A DNA stretch of 64,000 bases from JBMOKT01 sp049323895 (lineage in GTDB: Bacteria > Bacillota > Peptococcia > Peptococcales > BICA1-8), in the NCBI GenBank assembly GCA_049323895.1, contig JBMOKT010000013.1, positions 62,001 to 126,000 on the forward strand, in the 5' to 3' direction. A program made the position numbers and the translations under genes. Under the pieces are notes generated by a model. That model ran no database searches and had not been told where the DNA came from. It worked only from the letters and a program-made list of their open reading frames with translations. Below, piece by piece: positions 15,080 to 23,317 of this stretch (position 1 is its first letter; the number at the start of each line of letters is the position of its first letter).

Positions 15080-16264
15080 ATGAAAAAAATATTTACATTA
15101 ATAATTATTATTTTCATAATCTTGGGTATATTTCCGTACTATTCATTTGCTGCCGATGAAAATACCGGTGATTTAAAAGATGTGGCGCAAAAACAACTGG
15201 AAATTTTAGATGTACGAGAAGTAGAAAAATTAATTACAGAGATTGATCAGGAAATGAATAATTTTATACCTGAGTTTTCTATCACTGAAACTATCAGGCA
15301 GTTAAAAGAAGGTGAAATTAATTTACAGCCCCAGGTCATCATCAACGGCAGTATAAAGTACTTAGTCAAAGAGGTGGGTGCAAACTTATCCCTAATGGGC
15401 AAGCTGGTCTTATTGGCCGTCATTTGTGCTGTATTGGCAAATCTCCAGAATGCTTTCGAAAAAGGAACTATCGCGAAATTGGCATATGCCGTTAGTTTTT
15501 TAGTGTTGATAACCTTGGCAATCAGTTCTTTTCAGCTTACTATGGAGATTGGCAAGGAAACCATCAATAAAATGGTAACATTTATGCAGGCTTTGATGCC
15601 GGTATTGCTGACATTGCTGGCAGCCTTGGGAGGATTTACGACCACTGCCATACTTCATCCCTTTATTCTTTTAACACTGGGAGTTTTAAGCACCTTATTC
15701 AGTACTGTGATTTTTCCTCTAATCTATTTGGAGGCCATATTAAAAATTGTTAATAACATTTCGGAAAAGTTCAAAGTCAGCAGACTGGCAGGGCTTTTAA
15801 AAGAGGCAACCATGTTTTTCTTAGGTTTAACCTTTACCCTCTTTGTAGGTGCTTTAAGCCTCCAGGGAGTAGGGGGGGCTATAGCTGACGGCATTTCTCT
15901 CAGGACTGCCAAATATATGACAGGTGCTTTTATTCCTGTAGTTGGTGGTTTATTTGCTGATGTATTAGAAGCCGTTGTGGGGGGATCATTACTGCTGAAA
16001 AATGCAGTAGGATTGGTTGGACTTTTGGCCATAGGTTTTATAACCCTTTTCCCCGTATTAAAAATACTGGCCGTTGTAATTATTTACAGACTGGCCGCAG
16101 CTCTTATCCAGCCCATTGGAGATTCTGCCATTGCCGATACTATTCAAAGTATGGGCAATAGTTTGTTGATGGTTTTTGCTTCGGTGGCAACAGTGGCCTT
16201 AATGTTTTTCTTAGCAATAATTATTGTGGTAACTACGGCTAATGTTACGGTGATGCTGCGGTAA
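15080..16264 (+). CDS. spoIIIAE: Stage III sporulation protein AE
   Basis: This 394-residue polytopic protein has a signal peptide (KKIFTLIIIIFIILGIFPYYSFA), an extracytoplasmic stretch of about 90 residues, and then multiple membrane helices. It matches SpoIIIAE in size and in LMPVLLTLLAALGGFTTTAILHP. The start at 15080 is favoured by AAGGTGG at 15065-15071; a GTG at 15068 overlaps that site. Unlike its neighbours it is followed by a repeat-bearing gap of about 150 bp. Confidence 0.96.
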   Translation: MKKIFTLIIIIFIILGIFPYYSFAADENTGDLKDVAQKQLEILDVREVEKLITEIDQEMNNFIPEFSITETIRQLKEGEINLQPQVIINGSIKYLVKEVGANLSLMGKLVLLAVICAVLANLQNAFEKGTIAKLAYAVSFLVLITLAISSFQLTMEIGKETINKMVTFMQALMPVLLTLLAALGGFTTTAILHPFILLTLGVLSTLFSTVIFPLIYLEAILKIVNNISEKFKVSRLAGLLKEATMFFLGLTFTLFVGALSLQGVGGAIADGISLRTAKYMTGAFIPVVGGLFADVLEAVVGGSLLLKNAVGLVGLLAIGFITLFPVLKILAVVIIYRLAAALIQPIGDSAIADTIQSMGNSLLMVFASVATVALMFFLAIIIVVTTANVTVMLR

Positions 16265-16415
16265 AAGTGACTGGTGACTAGTGACTGGTATCTGCTCAAG
16301 GGATATTCCGCATGATGCATCCCATAAGCTAGTCCCACTAGCAGATGCGCCTTTCTAGTTTAACATTCATGAGATACTTCTCAATAAATAACCCAATAAT
16401 AGGGTAGGTGATTTA
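16265..16415 (+). repeat. Repeat-bearing insertion between spoIIIAE and spoIIIAF
   Basis: This 151-bp gap holds three tandem GTGACT(G/A) heptamers (from 16268). Next comes AAGGGATATTCCGCATGATGCATCC (16298-16322), a near copy of 4221-4245. The whole is enclosed by ATCTGCT / AGCAGAT (16290-16344), which could form a stem. No ORF or terminator T-run is evident. The rest of the operon has gaps of only a few bases, so this looks like a small inserted element. Confidence 0.6.
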
Positions 16416-17042
16416 ATGCTTGAGGCTATAAGTGATATCGTTAAAAATGTTGCAGTTATCATTCTCTTAACTACCTTCCTGGATATGCTGCTGCCCAACA
16501 GCAACATGCATAGGTTTATAAAGGTAGTCATGGGGCTGTTTGTAATGATGGCTATATTAAATCCCATCATTAATTTAATTATAAAAGAAGACCACGGGCT
16601 GACTGCCTGGCAATTATCTACCACCGGAGAACAAAAAATTGATACGGTTTTAGCCCAAGGTGAAAAAATTACTAATATCCAGCAACAACAGGCTTTAAGC
16701 GAATATCAGAACCGTATTGAAAAACAAATGGAGGCTATGATTGAACTAATCCCCGGAGCTGGAGATGTAAAGTGTTCAGTAGAGATTGAATCGGTTAACA
16801 AATCGGGTGCCATCGGAAGAATAGAGATGGTTAAGGTTGAGGTTAATACTTCTGTCCAACAAGGAGAGGTTTTTGTCAACCCGGTAGAACCAGTGAATAT
16901 TCAAATTGGTCAAGGAAAAGGCGGAAAAAAAGCCAGTGCTTCGCAAGGGACGCACCCTGCTGAGCTTGAGGAGAAAATATTTAATGTTTTGATTAATTAC
17001 TACAACCTGAAAAAAGAAAGTATAGAAATAATTTTTTATTGA
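16416..17042 (+). CDS. spoIIIAF: Stage III sporulation protein AF
   Basis: This 208-residue protein has two N-terminal transmembrane helices (about residues 10-27 and 35-55), then a soluble ring-building-motif-like domain. The segment TFLDMLLPNSNMHRFIKVVMGLFVMMAILNP is the family hallmark. AGGTGATTTA precedes the ATG. It belongs to the SpoIIIA secretion complex. Confidence 0.95.
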   Translation: MLEAISDIVKNVAVIILLTTFLDMLLPNSNMHRFIKVVMGLFVMMAILNPIINLIIKEDHGLTAWQLSTTGEQKIDTVLAQGEKITNIQQQQALSEYQNRIEKQMEAMIELIPGAGDVKCSVEIESVNKSGAIGRIEMVKVEVNTSVQQGEVFVNPVEPVNIQIGQGKGGKKASASQGTHPAELEEKIFNVLINYYNLKKESIEIIFY

Positions 17043-17058
17043 ATGGGGGTCTTTTTAG

Positions 17059-17691
17059 ATGGGTGATTTGATAAAATCATTATTTCCGGAGGACAAAAGT
17101 AAAGGCGGTATTAAAGTAAATGGAAAACAGCGGAAGTATATATTGTCATTGCTGGTTGTTGCAGTTTTGGGAATTGCAGCTATGTCTGTGGGGAATTGGA
17201 TAGGCAATGATGCTCCTGCACCGGCAGCACTGGGAAGTGGTGAAAAACAGGCAGAAATCAAGGGTGATGAAGTATCGAATAATCTGGCCCAGCTTGAAAA
17301 GCAAATGGAAAGCTCTATCGCCGATATTTTAGCTCAAATTGCCGGTGTCGGACAGGTTGCAGTTAATTTAACCTTAGAATCAAGCAGCCAATATGAATTT
17401 GCAGTAAACAGGGTTACGGACAAGACGGTGATAACCGAGAGGGCTCAAGATGGAAGCACGCGTTCTACTGATGAAACCAGGGAAGACGCACAGATTGTTA
17501 TGAAAAATATGAACCAAGGTAAAAATGAACCGGTAGTAGTAAAGGAAATAAGACCCCAGGTTGTTGGTGTTATGGTTGTAGCCCAGGGGGCAAATGATTT
17601 AGTAATACGAGAGAGAATTAGTGAAGCTGTTCAAACCCTTCTAAACATACCAGCCCACCGGGTAACGGTATTACCTAAAGAAAGCAGGTGA
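17059..17691 (+). CDS. spoIIIAG: Stage III sporulation protein AG
   Basis: This 210-residue protein has one transmembrane helix (about residues 27-45) and an extracytoplasmic ring-building domain (SIADILAQIAGVGQVAVNLTLESS ... ERISEAVQTLLNIPAHRVTVLP). In B. subtilis, SpoIIIAG forms the large ring in the intermembrane space between mother cell and forespore. GGGGGTC precedes the ATG. Confidence 0.96.
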   Translation: MGDLIKSLFPEDKSKGGIKVNGKQRKYILSLLVVAVLGIAAMSVGNWIGNDAPAPAALGSGEKQAEIKGDEVSNNLAQLEKQMESSIADILAQIAGVGQVAVNLTLESSSQYEFAVNRVTDKTVITERAQDGSTRSTDETREDAQIVMKNMNQGKNEPVVVKEIRPQVVGVMVVAQGANDLVIRERISEAVQTLLNIPAHRVTVLPKESR

Positions 17692-17695
17692 AAAA

Positions 17696-18280
17696 ATGAT
17701 AATACTTTTAAGGCTTCGCAATTTAACATTGTTTGCCCTTGCGGTATTATCCTTGTCTTTAATTTATATGGGGTACACAGGATTTGAAAAAGGCGACCTC
17801 TTTGCAGAACAGGACGACATGTTCCAAGAGGATGTTGTAACTATTGCTGCACCGGCACTGGGAACAGACCTTGATATTGCAAAAATGTTAGATTCCCAAT
17901 CTTCAGTGGATATTGAGGAATTAAAAAAATACGATGATTTTTTTGTAGAATTTAGAATGAAAAGGGATAGAGGAAGAGATAAAGAAATAGAAATTCTAAG
18001 GGAAATTGTCAACAACCCCAATACATCGGAGGAAATCCGCCATAAAGCTCAAAACAAGATGTTTGCAATTTCTGCAAGCATTTCGGCGGAAGCTAAGGCA
18101 GAAAACCTTTTAAAGGCAAAGGGATATGAAGAGGGGGTAGTCCTGGTAGAGGCCGATAAGACGACAGTTGTAGTTAGTAAAAAAAATCTAACCCAGACCG
18201 ATATTACCAAAATTGGTGAACTTATTACCAGGGCCACTGGTTGCAAACTGGAGGAAGTGGCAATAATACCTAAACAGTAG
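17696..18280 (+). CDS. spoIIIAH: Stage III sporulation protein AH
   Basis: This 194-residue protein has an N-terminal transmembrane anchor (about residues 7-24) and a C-terminal domain ending with ITRATGCKLEEVAIIPKQ, the YscJ/FliF-like ring domain. In other sporulators SpoIIIAH interlocks with forespore SpoIIQ. It is the last gene of the operon, with AGCAGGTGAAAA upstream. Confidence 0.96.
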   Translation: MIILLRLRNLTLFALAVLSLSLIYMGYTGFEKGDLFAEQDDMFQEDVVTIAAPALGTDLDIAKMLDSQSSVDIEELKKYDDFFVEFRMKRDRGRDKEIEILREIVNNPNTSEEIRHKAQNKMFAISASISAEAKAENLLKAKGYEEGVVLVEADKTTVVVSKKNLTQTDITKIGELITRATGCKLEEVAIIPKQ

Positions 18281-18413
18281 GATAAATTCGGAAAAGGTTT
18301 TTTGAAGGTTAATTTGAGGAATAATATGAATAAAATGGTTTGTTTATTTAATAAATCCATTTTGTTTGTTATAATGTTTTTATGGATAAAATTTGAATTG
18401 AGGTGTTTTTCCC

Positions 18414-18833
18414 TTGGATACTATTGATAACAGAGAGAATTTAGATAAAATTTCCCGTAATGATATGGGGTTGATTAAGGTAGCTGATGAGGTAGTGGCA
18501 ATTATTGCTGGCTTATCAGCAACAGAGGTCAAAGGTGTGGCAGGAATGAGCGGTGGTGTTTCAGCAGGTATAGCCGAGATGCTGGGAAGGAAAAATCTTT
18601 CCAAAGGTGTCAAGGTAGAGGTTGGTGAAAAAGAAGCCGCCGTTGACCTATTTGTTATAGTTGAATTTGGTGCCCGTATCCCTGATGTGGCACAACAAAT
18701 ACAAAGGAATGTCAAGAATTCAGTAGAAAGCATGACAGGGTTAAAGGTTGTTGAGGTTAATATCCATGTTCAAGGAGTTGCCTTTGAAAAAGCAGAATTA
18801 AAGGATGAAGACCATTCAATACGGGTACGTTAA
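18414..18833 (+). CDS. Asp23/Gls24 family envelope stress protein
   Basis: This 139-residue protein has the Asp23 domain: GLIKVADEVVAIIAGLSATEVKGVAGMSGG and a C-terminal KVVEVNIHVQGVAF. Asp23 proteins form membrane-associated layers anchored by AmaP, which is encoded next. The start is a TTG at 18414 with GAGGTG upstream. A possible vegetative -10 (TATAAT at 18370-18375) precedes the gene. A terminator-like hairpin follows it. Confidence 0.93.
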   Translation: MDTIDNRENLDKISRNDMGLIKVADEVVAIIAGLSATEVKGVAGMSGGVSAGIAEMLGRKNLSKGVKVEVGEKEAAVDLFVIVEFGARIPDVAQQIQRNVKNSVESMTGLKVVEVNIHVQGVAFEKAELKDEDHSIRVR

Positions 18834-18865
18834 TTAAGCAGCAGTTAAAGCGTTTATAATTGATT

Positions 18866-18900
18866 ACTAGTTACTTTTTTTAGTAGCTAGTTTTCTGTTT
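18866..18900 (+). terminator. Terminator-like hairpin after asp23
   Basis: ACTAGTTACT (18866-18875) pairs with AGTAGCTAGT (18882-18891, one G-U pair) around a T loop. It is followed by TTTCTGTTTT, so it may attenuate reading into amaP. Confidence 0.55.
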
Positions 18901-18926
18901 TATTACGAGAGGAGGGAAAATTTCCC

Positions 18927-19460
18927 ATGCAAGCGGAAAAAACCTATAAGATTTTATTTGCTTTATTATTATTTATTTTATCTTTTATCGCCCTAGGGCT
19001 AGCCGTAGGTTGGACAACCCCCCTTACATATTTGGACAACTTTTTACGCGGTACCAATGAAAGATGGGTTTTGGGCATTTTGGGTCTGATAGGGACCTTA
19101 ATCAGTCTGGCTGTTATCAGAACTACTTTTAGGAGCAAAATTCCATCTCAAACAGAAGTTGTAGTTACACAGCTTGGAAAAATAAAAATTACTATCAGTG
19201 CTTTGGAAAGCATGGCCGGCAAGGTGGCAAAACAAATTAACGGGGTTAAGGATGCTAAACCTATCATAAAATGTACACCCACAGGAATTGCTGTTTTTAT
19301 GCAGATATTTTTGTCACCTGATATTCATATTCCTGATACAACCACCAAAATCCAAAACCAAGTAAGGGAGTATTTTTCAAAAGTAGCAGGTATTGAGGTG
19401 GAGGAAGTAAGGATACTGGTAACCAAATTAACTAGTGATATTAAAAACCGGGTGGAGTAG
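18927..19460 (+). CDS. amaP: AmaP-type membrane anchor for Asp23
   Basis: This 177-residue protein has two N-terminal transmembrane helices (about residues 10-28 and 48-65) and a C-terminal Asp23-like domain (LGKIKITISALESMAGKVAKQINGV ... YFSKVAGIEVEEVRILV). It fits the alkaline shock response membrane anchor family. It is flanked by asp23 and a DUF2273 gene in the standard order. GAGAGGAGGG lies upstream. Confidence 0.9.
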   Translation: MQAEKTYKILFALLLFILSFIALGLAVGWTTPLTYLDNFLRGTNERWVLGILGLIGTLISLAVIRTTFRSKIPSQTEVVVTQLGKIKITISALESMAGKVAKQINGVKDAKPIIKCTPTGIAVFMQIFLSPDIHIPDTTTKIQNQVREYFSKVAGIEVEEVRILVTKLTSDIKNRVE

Positions 19461-19483
19461 AGTTTGAGGAGGTGCTTGAATAA

Positions 19484-19708
19484 ATGGGACTGCAAAGAAT
19501 AATTGATGAACTGCTGACAAACCATCGGGGTAAAACATTAGGAATTATAATCGGACTTGTATTTAGCATTTTAGTTATAACTGTAGGACTTTTGGAAACA
19601 GTATTTATAACAATATGTATTTATATCGGATTTGTGATAGGCAAGCGCTTAGATGAAAATGAGAGCGTTAACGATTTAATCTTTAAACTTTTTAAAGAGA
19701 AACGATAG
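19484..19708 (+). CDS. DUF2273 small membrane protein
   Basis: This 74-residue protein has two membrane helices (LGIIIGLVFSILVITVGLLE and TVFITICIYIGFVIGKRLDE). It belongs to DUF2273, which commonly accompanies asp23 and amaP. A role in the Asp23 membrane assembly is inferred from context only. GAGGAGGTG precedes the ATG. Confidence 0.88.
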   Translation: MGLQRIIDELLTNHRGKTLGIIIGLVFSILVITVGLLETVFITICIYIGFVIGKRLDENESVNDLIFKLFKEKR

Positions 19709-19721
19709 GGAGGAAGTAATT

Positions 19722-20126
19722 TTGAAACGCAGCCAGCTAAGAGAACTAGCATTTCAAATAATTTTCCAAATTGATGTAGGGCAGAATGATCCTCATACCG
19801 CACTGGAAGAAAGATTTGCGGAAAATCCATTAAATCCTCAAGAAAAGGAATTCTGTTCCCAGTTGGTGCTCGGTACATATGCCCACATTGCTGAGATAGA
19901 CAAAAAAATTGAAGAGTACGCATTTGAATGGAAAGTAGAAAGGATGCTCAGCGTAGATAGGAATTTGCTCAGGCTGGCCGTTTATGAAATGTTATTTGAC
20001 AGTACTACACCTGCTAAGGTTGCTGTGAATGAGGCACTGGAGCTTGCCAAGATATTTGGTTCAGAGGAGTCACCTAAGTTTATCAATGGTATATTAGGAC
20101 AAATTATCAAAAACCATGGTGAATAG
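19722..20126 (+). CDS. nusB: Transcription antitermination factor NusB
   Basis: This 134-residue all-helical NusB binds boxA RNA with NusE (S10) during rRNA transcription. KRSQLRELAFQIIFQIDVGQ and DRNLLRLAVYEMLFDSTTPAKVAVNEALELAKIFGSEESPKFINGILGQI are diagnostic. It starts at TTG 19722 behind AGGGAGGAAG. The following gene begins at the next base after its stop. Confidence 0.97.
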   Translation: MKRSQLRELAFQIIFQIDVGQNDPHTALEERFAENPLNPQEKEFCSQLVLGTYAHIAEIDKKIEEYAFEWKVERMLSVDRNLLRLAVYEMLFDSTTPAKVAVNEALELAKIFGSEESPKFINGILGQIIKNHGE

Positions 20127-21089
20127 ATGGAAGCCTTTATTGGAATAGATACAAGCAATTATACTACCTCAGTAGCGGCAGTTTGCAGCGGAGGAGTCCT
20201 GAGTGATGAAAGACTGATTTTAGATGTTAAGCAAGGTTTTAGGGGCTTAAGGCAGTCTGAGGCTCTATTTCAACACGTCAAGAACCTGCCAGTGCTCTGC
20301 CAAAAGGTTCTTGAACAGTTAAAAGACATGAATATCAAAGGCATTGGTTACAGCAGCAAGCCAAGACCTGTAGAAAACTCCTATATGCCCGTCTTTATTG
20401 CCGGTTCTAGTATGGCAAAAGTTTTATCTGCTGCCTTAGATGTTCCTCTGGTAGAAACTACCCATCAGGAAGGTCATATGGCGGCAGGTATTTGGTCTTG
20501 TAAAGAGAATATAATAAGTAACAATTTTAATGCCGTCCATATTTCAGGAGGAACCACGGAAGTCCTGGAAATCACAGATTTTAATTCGGCATTATTACAA
20601 TCTAAGATTAATTTAATAGGTGGTACAAGCGATCTCCATGCAGGGCAATTTGTTGACCGCGTAGGCGTTAAGATGGGTTTGAATTTTCCAGCCGGACCTC
20701 AGTTAGAGCTTCTCGCTAGAAATAGTAAAAATCATCTTTCATTTCCATGTGTTGTTCAGGGATTAAATATTAGTTTTTCCGGACCTGAAAGCCATGCCCA
20801 GCGTTTATTGGAAAAAGGGGAATATTTAGAGGACATTGCCCGGGGTGTGGAAAATTGTTTGGCAAAAACACTGGAAAAACTGATTATAAATGTTTATTAT
20901 AGAAATAACTTGCCGGATTTTTTAATTATGGGCGGGGTATCCAGTAATAATTACCTTCGTAATGTGCTTATTGAAAACATTAATAAGAAGGAACCTGGAA
21001 TAAATATATTTTTTGCCGACCCCCGTTACAGCAGCGACAATGCTGTAGGAATTGGCTTTATAACCCTAAGGAGAGTTGGAGGTGCATAA
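20127..21089 (+). CDS. TsaD/Kae1-like paralogue (O-sialoglycoprotein endopeptidase family)
   Basis: This 320-residue ASKHA-fold protein starts with FIGIDTSNYTTSVAAV and has the metal-binding HQEGH motif (TTHQEGHMAAG), plus ISGGTTEVLEI and a C-terminal MGGVSSNNYLRN. It resembles TsaD but is shorter and more divergent. Clostridia often carry this paralogue after nusB in addition to true TsaD. Whether it takes part in t6A tRNA modification is unknown. Confidence 0.85.
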   Translation: MEAFIGIDTSNYTTSVAAVCSGGVLSDERLILDVKQGFRGLRQSEALFQHVKNLPVLCQKVLEQLKDMNIKGIGYSSKPRPVENSYMPVFIAGSSMAKVLSAALDVPLVETTHQEGHMAAGIWSCKENIISNNFNAVHISGGTTEVLEITDFNSALLQSKINLIGGTSDLHAGQFVDRVGVKMGLNFPAGPQLELLARNSKNHLSFPCVVQGLNISFSGPESHAQRLLEKGEYLEDIARGVENCLAKTLEKLIINVYYRNNLPDFLIMGGVSSNNYLRNVLIENINKKEPGINIFFADPRYSSDNAVGIGFITLRRVGGA

Positions 21090-21092
21090 GTT

Positions 21093-21935
21093 ATGTATAG
21101 GATTAAAAATCAGGAAACAATCGGGGAGGGTCTAGGACTTTTAGAAGTTGAAGCACCCCGTTTGGTCCAAAAAGCTAAGGCAGGACAATTTGTAATTGTC
21201 AGAATAGCCGAAAAAGGTGAAAGAATTCCCCTAACCATAGCTGATTATGATAAGGTTAAAGGGACAGTAACATTGATTTTTCAAGAGGTCGGCAGAACAA
21301 CCAAGAGAATGGGTCTATTAAAAAAGGATGATACAATTTTGGATTTGGTAGGACCCCTTGGAGAACCAACAGAAGTAGAAAATTATGGAACAGTTGTATG
21401 CATTGGCGGTGGTGTTGGTATTGCACCAATCTTCCCTATTGCCAGGGCTCTAAAAGAAGCGGGCAATAGAGTAATTTCCATAATCGGGGCAAGGTGTAAA
21501 GACCTTTTATTTTGGGAAGACAAGATGGCCCAGGTCAGCACCGAGCTATATATTGCTACTGATGACGGCAGTGTAGGTCAAAAAGGGTTTGTAACCGATG
21601 TTTTAAAAGACATTATGAAAAAAGAAAATATTGACCATGTATGGGCGATAGGTCCTATGGTGATGATGAAAGCAGTTGCTCAAGTGACAAGATCTGAAAA
21701 GATCAAAACAGTTGTCAGCCTGAATCCCATTATGGTGGATGGTACTGGTATGTGCGGCGCCTGCCGGGTGCAAGTAGGCAATGAGACAAAATTTGCCTGT
21801 GTAGATGGTCCCGAGTTTGATGCCCACTTAGTTGATTTTGACTTAGCTATGAGAAGATTAGCCTATTATAAAGATGAAGAGAAAAGAGCATTAGCACAGG
21901 AAGAATGTCAAGGGGGTGGATGCGGATGCCATTAA
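21093..21935 (+). CDS. nfnA: NADH-dependent ferredoxin:NADP+ oxidoreductase, small subunit (NfnA/SudB-like)
   Basis: This 280-residue FAD and 2Fe-2S flavoprotein belongs to the dihydroorotate dehydrogenase electron-transfer subunit family. FAD-binding RIPLTIADYD, NAD-binding CIGGGVGIAPIFPIARAL and a cysteine set (GMCGACRVQVGNETKFACVDGPEF) are visible. A C-terminal GGGCGCH is also present. With NfnB, encoded overlapping downstream, it catalyses electron bifurcation among NADPH, ferredoxin and NAD. Confidence 0.9.
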   Translation: MYRIKNQETIGEGLGLLEVEAPRLVQKAKAGQFVIVRIAEKGERIPLTIADYDKVKGTVTLIFQEVGRTTKRMGLLKKDDTILDLVGPLGEPTEVENYGTVVCIGGGVGIAPIFPIARALKEAGNRVISIIGARCKDLLFWEDKMAQVSTELYIATDDGSVGQKGFVTDVLKDIMKKENIDHVWAIGPMVMMKAVAQVTRSEKIKTVVSLNPIMVDGTGMCGACRVQVGNETKFACVDGPEFDAHLVDFDLAMRRLAYYKDEEKRALAQEECQGGGCGCH

Positions 21936-23311
21936 AAATTCCACGCAATCCGATGCCAACGCAAGACCCACAAAAAAGAGTGAAAAACTTTAACGAGGTA
22001 GCTTTAGGTTACAGCGAAGAAACTGCTGTACAAGAAGCACAGAGGTGTCTGCAATGCAAAAAACCTTTCTGCAAAGATGGCTGTCCTGTAGAGGTAGATA
22101 TTCCTGATTTTATTGGTGAAATTGCTAATGGTAATTTTGCCAGAGCCGTCGAAGTATTGCAGAATAAAAACAGCCTCCCTGCTGTATGCGGCAGGGTTTG
22201 TCCCCAGGAAAGTCAATGTGAAAAGCTGTGCATATTAGGGAAAAAAGGTGAGTCTGTAGCTATAGGAAGACTGGAGCGTTTCGCAGCTGATTGGCAGTTA
22301 TCCCAGCAAGAAAAGGAAATTGCCAAGAAAAGCCCCACAGGGAAAAAGGTAGCCGTTGTTGGAGCCGGACCTGCAGGGTTAACCTGTGCTGGGGATTTAG
22401 CCAAAGAAGGTCATGATGTTACAGTATTTGAAGCCCTGCACACCCCCGGCGGTGTTTTAATGTATGGAATACCAGAATTTAGGCTTCCTAAGGATGTAGT
22501 TCGTAAAGAAATAGATTATATCGCAAGGCTGGGTGTTAAATTTGAAAATAACAGTGTTATTGGTAAACTGGACACTGTTGATGATTTATTAGAAAACGGT
22601 TATGATGCCGTCTTTATTGGAACTGGTGCTGGTCTGCCTTATTTTATGAATATTCCCGGCGAAAACCTTAATGGGGTTTATTCTGCCAATGAATTTTTAA
22701 CCCGTACCAACCTGATGTGTGCCTATGATTTTCCCAACTCCTGTACACCAATTAAAGTAGGAGAAAAAGTAGCTGTCATTGGGGCAGGAAATGTTGCTAT
22801 GGATGCCGCCAGAACAGCATTGAGGTTAGGTGCTAAGGAATCATATATAGTCTACAGACGTTCCCAGGAAGAAATGCCGGCCCGGCACGAGGAAATTGAA
22901 CACGCCGAAGAAGAGGGCGTTAAATTCCTGCTCTTAACAAGTCCTGTTGGATTTAACGGTGACGAAAAGGGGACGATTAAGTCTATGACTTGTATTAAAT
23001 ATGAACTGGGAGAGCCTGATGCATCAGGCAGAAGGAAACCTGTACCAATTAAGGGTTCAGAATATGAAATGGAAATAGATAATGTGGTTATGGCTATCGG
23101 TCAAGGACCAAATCCACTGGTGCCCTCCAGCACCCCGGGCTTGGAACTTACTAAATGGGGCAACATAGTAGCCAACGAGGAAACAGGTCAAACATCCAAA
23201 AAAGGAGTATTTGCCGGCGGTGATATTGTTACTGGGGCAGCTACCGTTATTTTAGCCATGGGTGCAGGTAAAAAGGCAGCCAGGGCCATAAATGAATACC
23301 TGGCACAATAG
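21926..23311 (+). CDS. nfnB: NADPH-binding subunit NfnB / GltD-like flavoprotein
   Basis: This 461-residue protein has an N-terminal double 4Fe-4S module (AQRCLQCKKPFCKDGCPVEVDIPDFI and CGRVCPQESQCEKLCI). Two dinucleotide-binding folds follow (VVGAGPAGLTCAGDLAKEGHDVTVFEA and AVIGAGNVAMDAARTALRLGA). It is homologous to glutamate synthase small subunit, but no gltB is nearby and it directly overlaps nfnA, so the bifurcating transhydrogenase is the better call. The ATG at 21926 has AGGGGGTGG upstream. Confidence 0.9.
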   Translation: MPLKIPRNPMPTQDPQKRVKNFNEVALGYSEETAVQEAQRCLQCKKPFCKDGCPVEVDIPDFIGEIANGNFARAVEVLQNKNSLPAVCGRVCPQESQCEKLCILGKKGESVAIGRLERFAADWQLSQQEKEIAKKSPTGKKVAVVGAGPAGLTCAGDLAKEGHDVTVFEALHTPGGVLMYGIPEFRLPKDVVRKEIDYIARLGVKFENNSVIGKLDTVDDLLENGYDAVFIGTGAGLPYFMNIPGENLNGVYSANEFLTRTNLMCAYDFPNSCTPIKVGEKVAVIGAGNVAMDAARTALRLGAKESYIVYRRSQEEMPARHEEIEHAEEEGVKFLLLTSPVGFNGDEKGTIKSMTCIKYELGEPDASGRRKPVPIKGSEYEMEIDNVVMAIGQGPNPLVPSSTPGLELTKWGNIVANEETGQTSKKGVFAGGDIVTGAATVILAMGAGKKAARAINEYLAQ

Positions 23312-23317
23312 GTTATT

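Noticed and set aside
21926..23311. Glutamate synthase small subunit (gltD)
   Set aside because: No large subunit is adjacent, and the gene overlaps an NfnA-type flavoprotein, so the bifurcating transhydrogenase is the better assignment.
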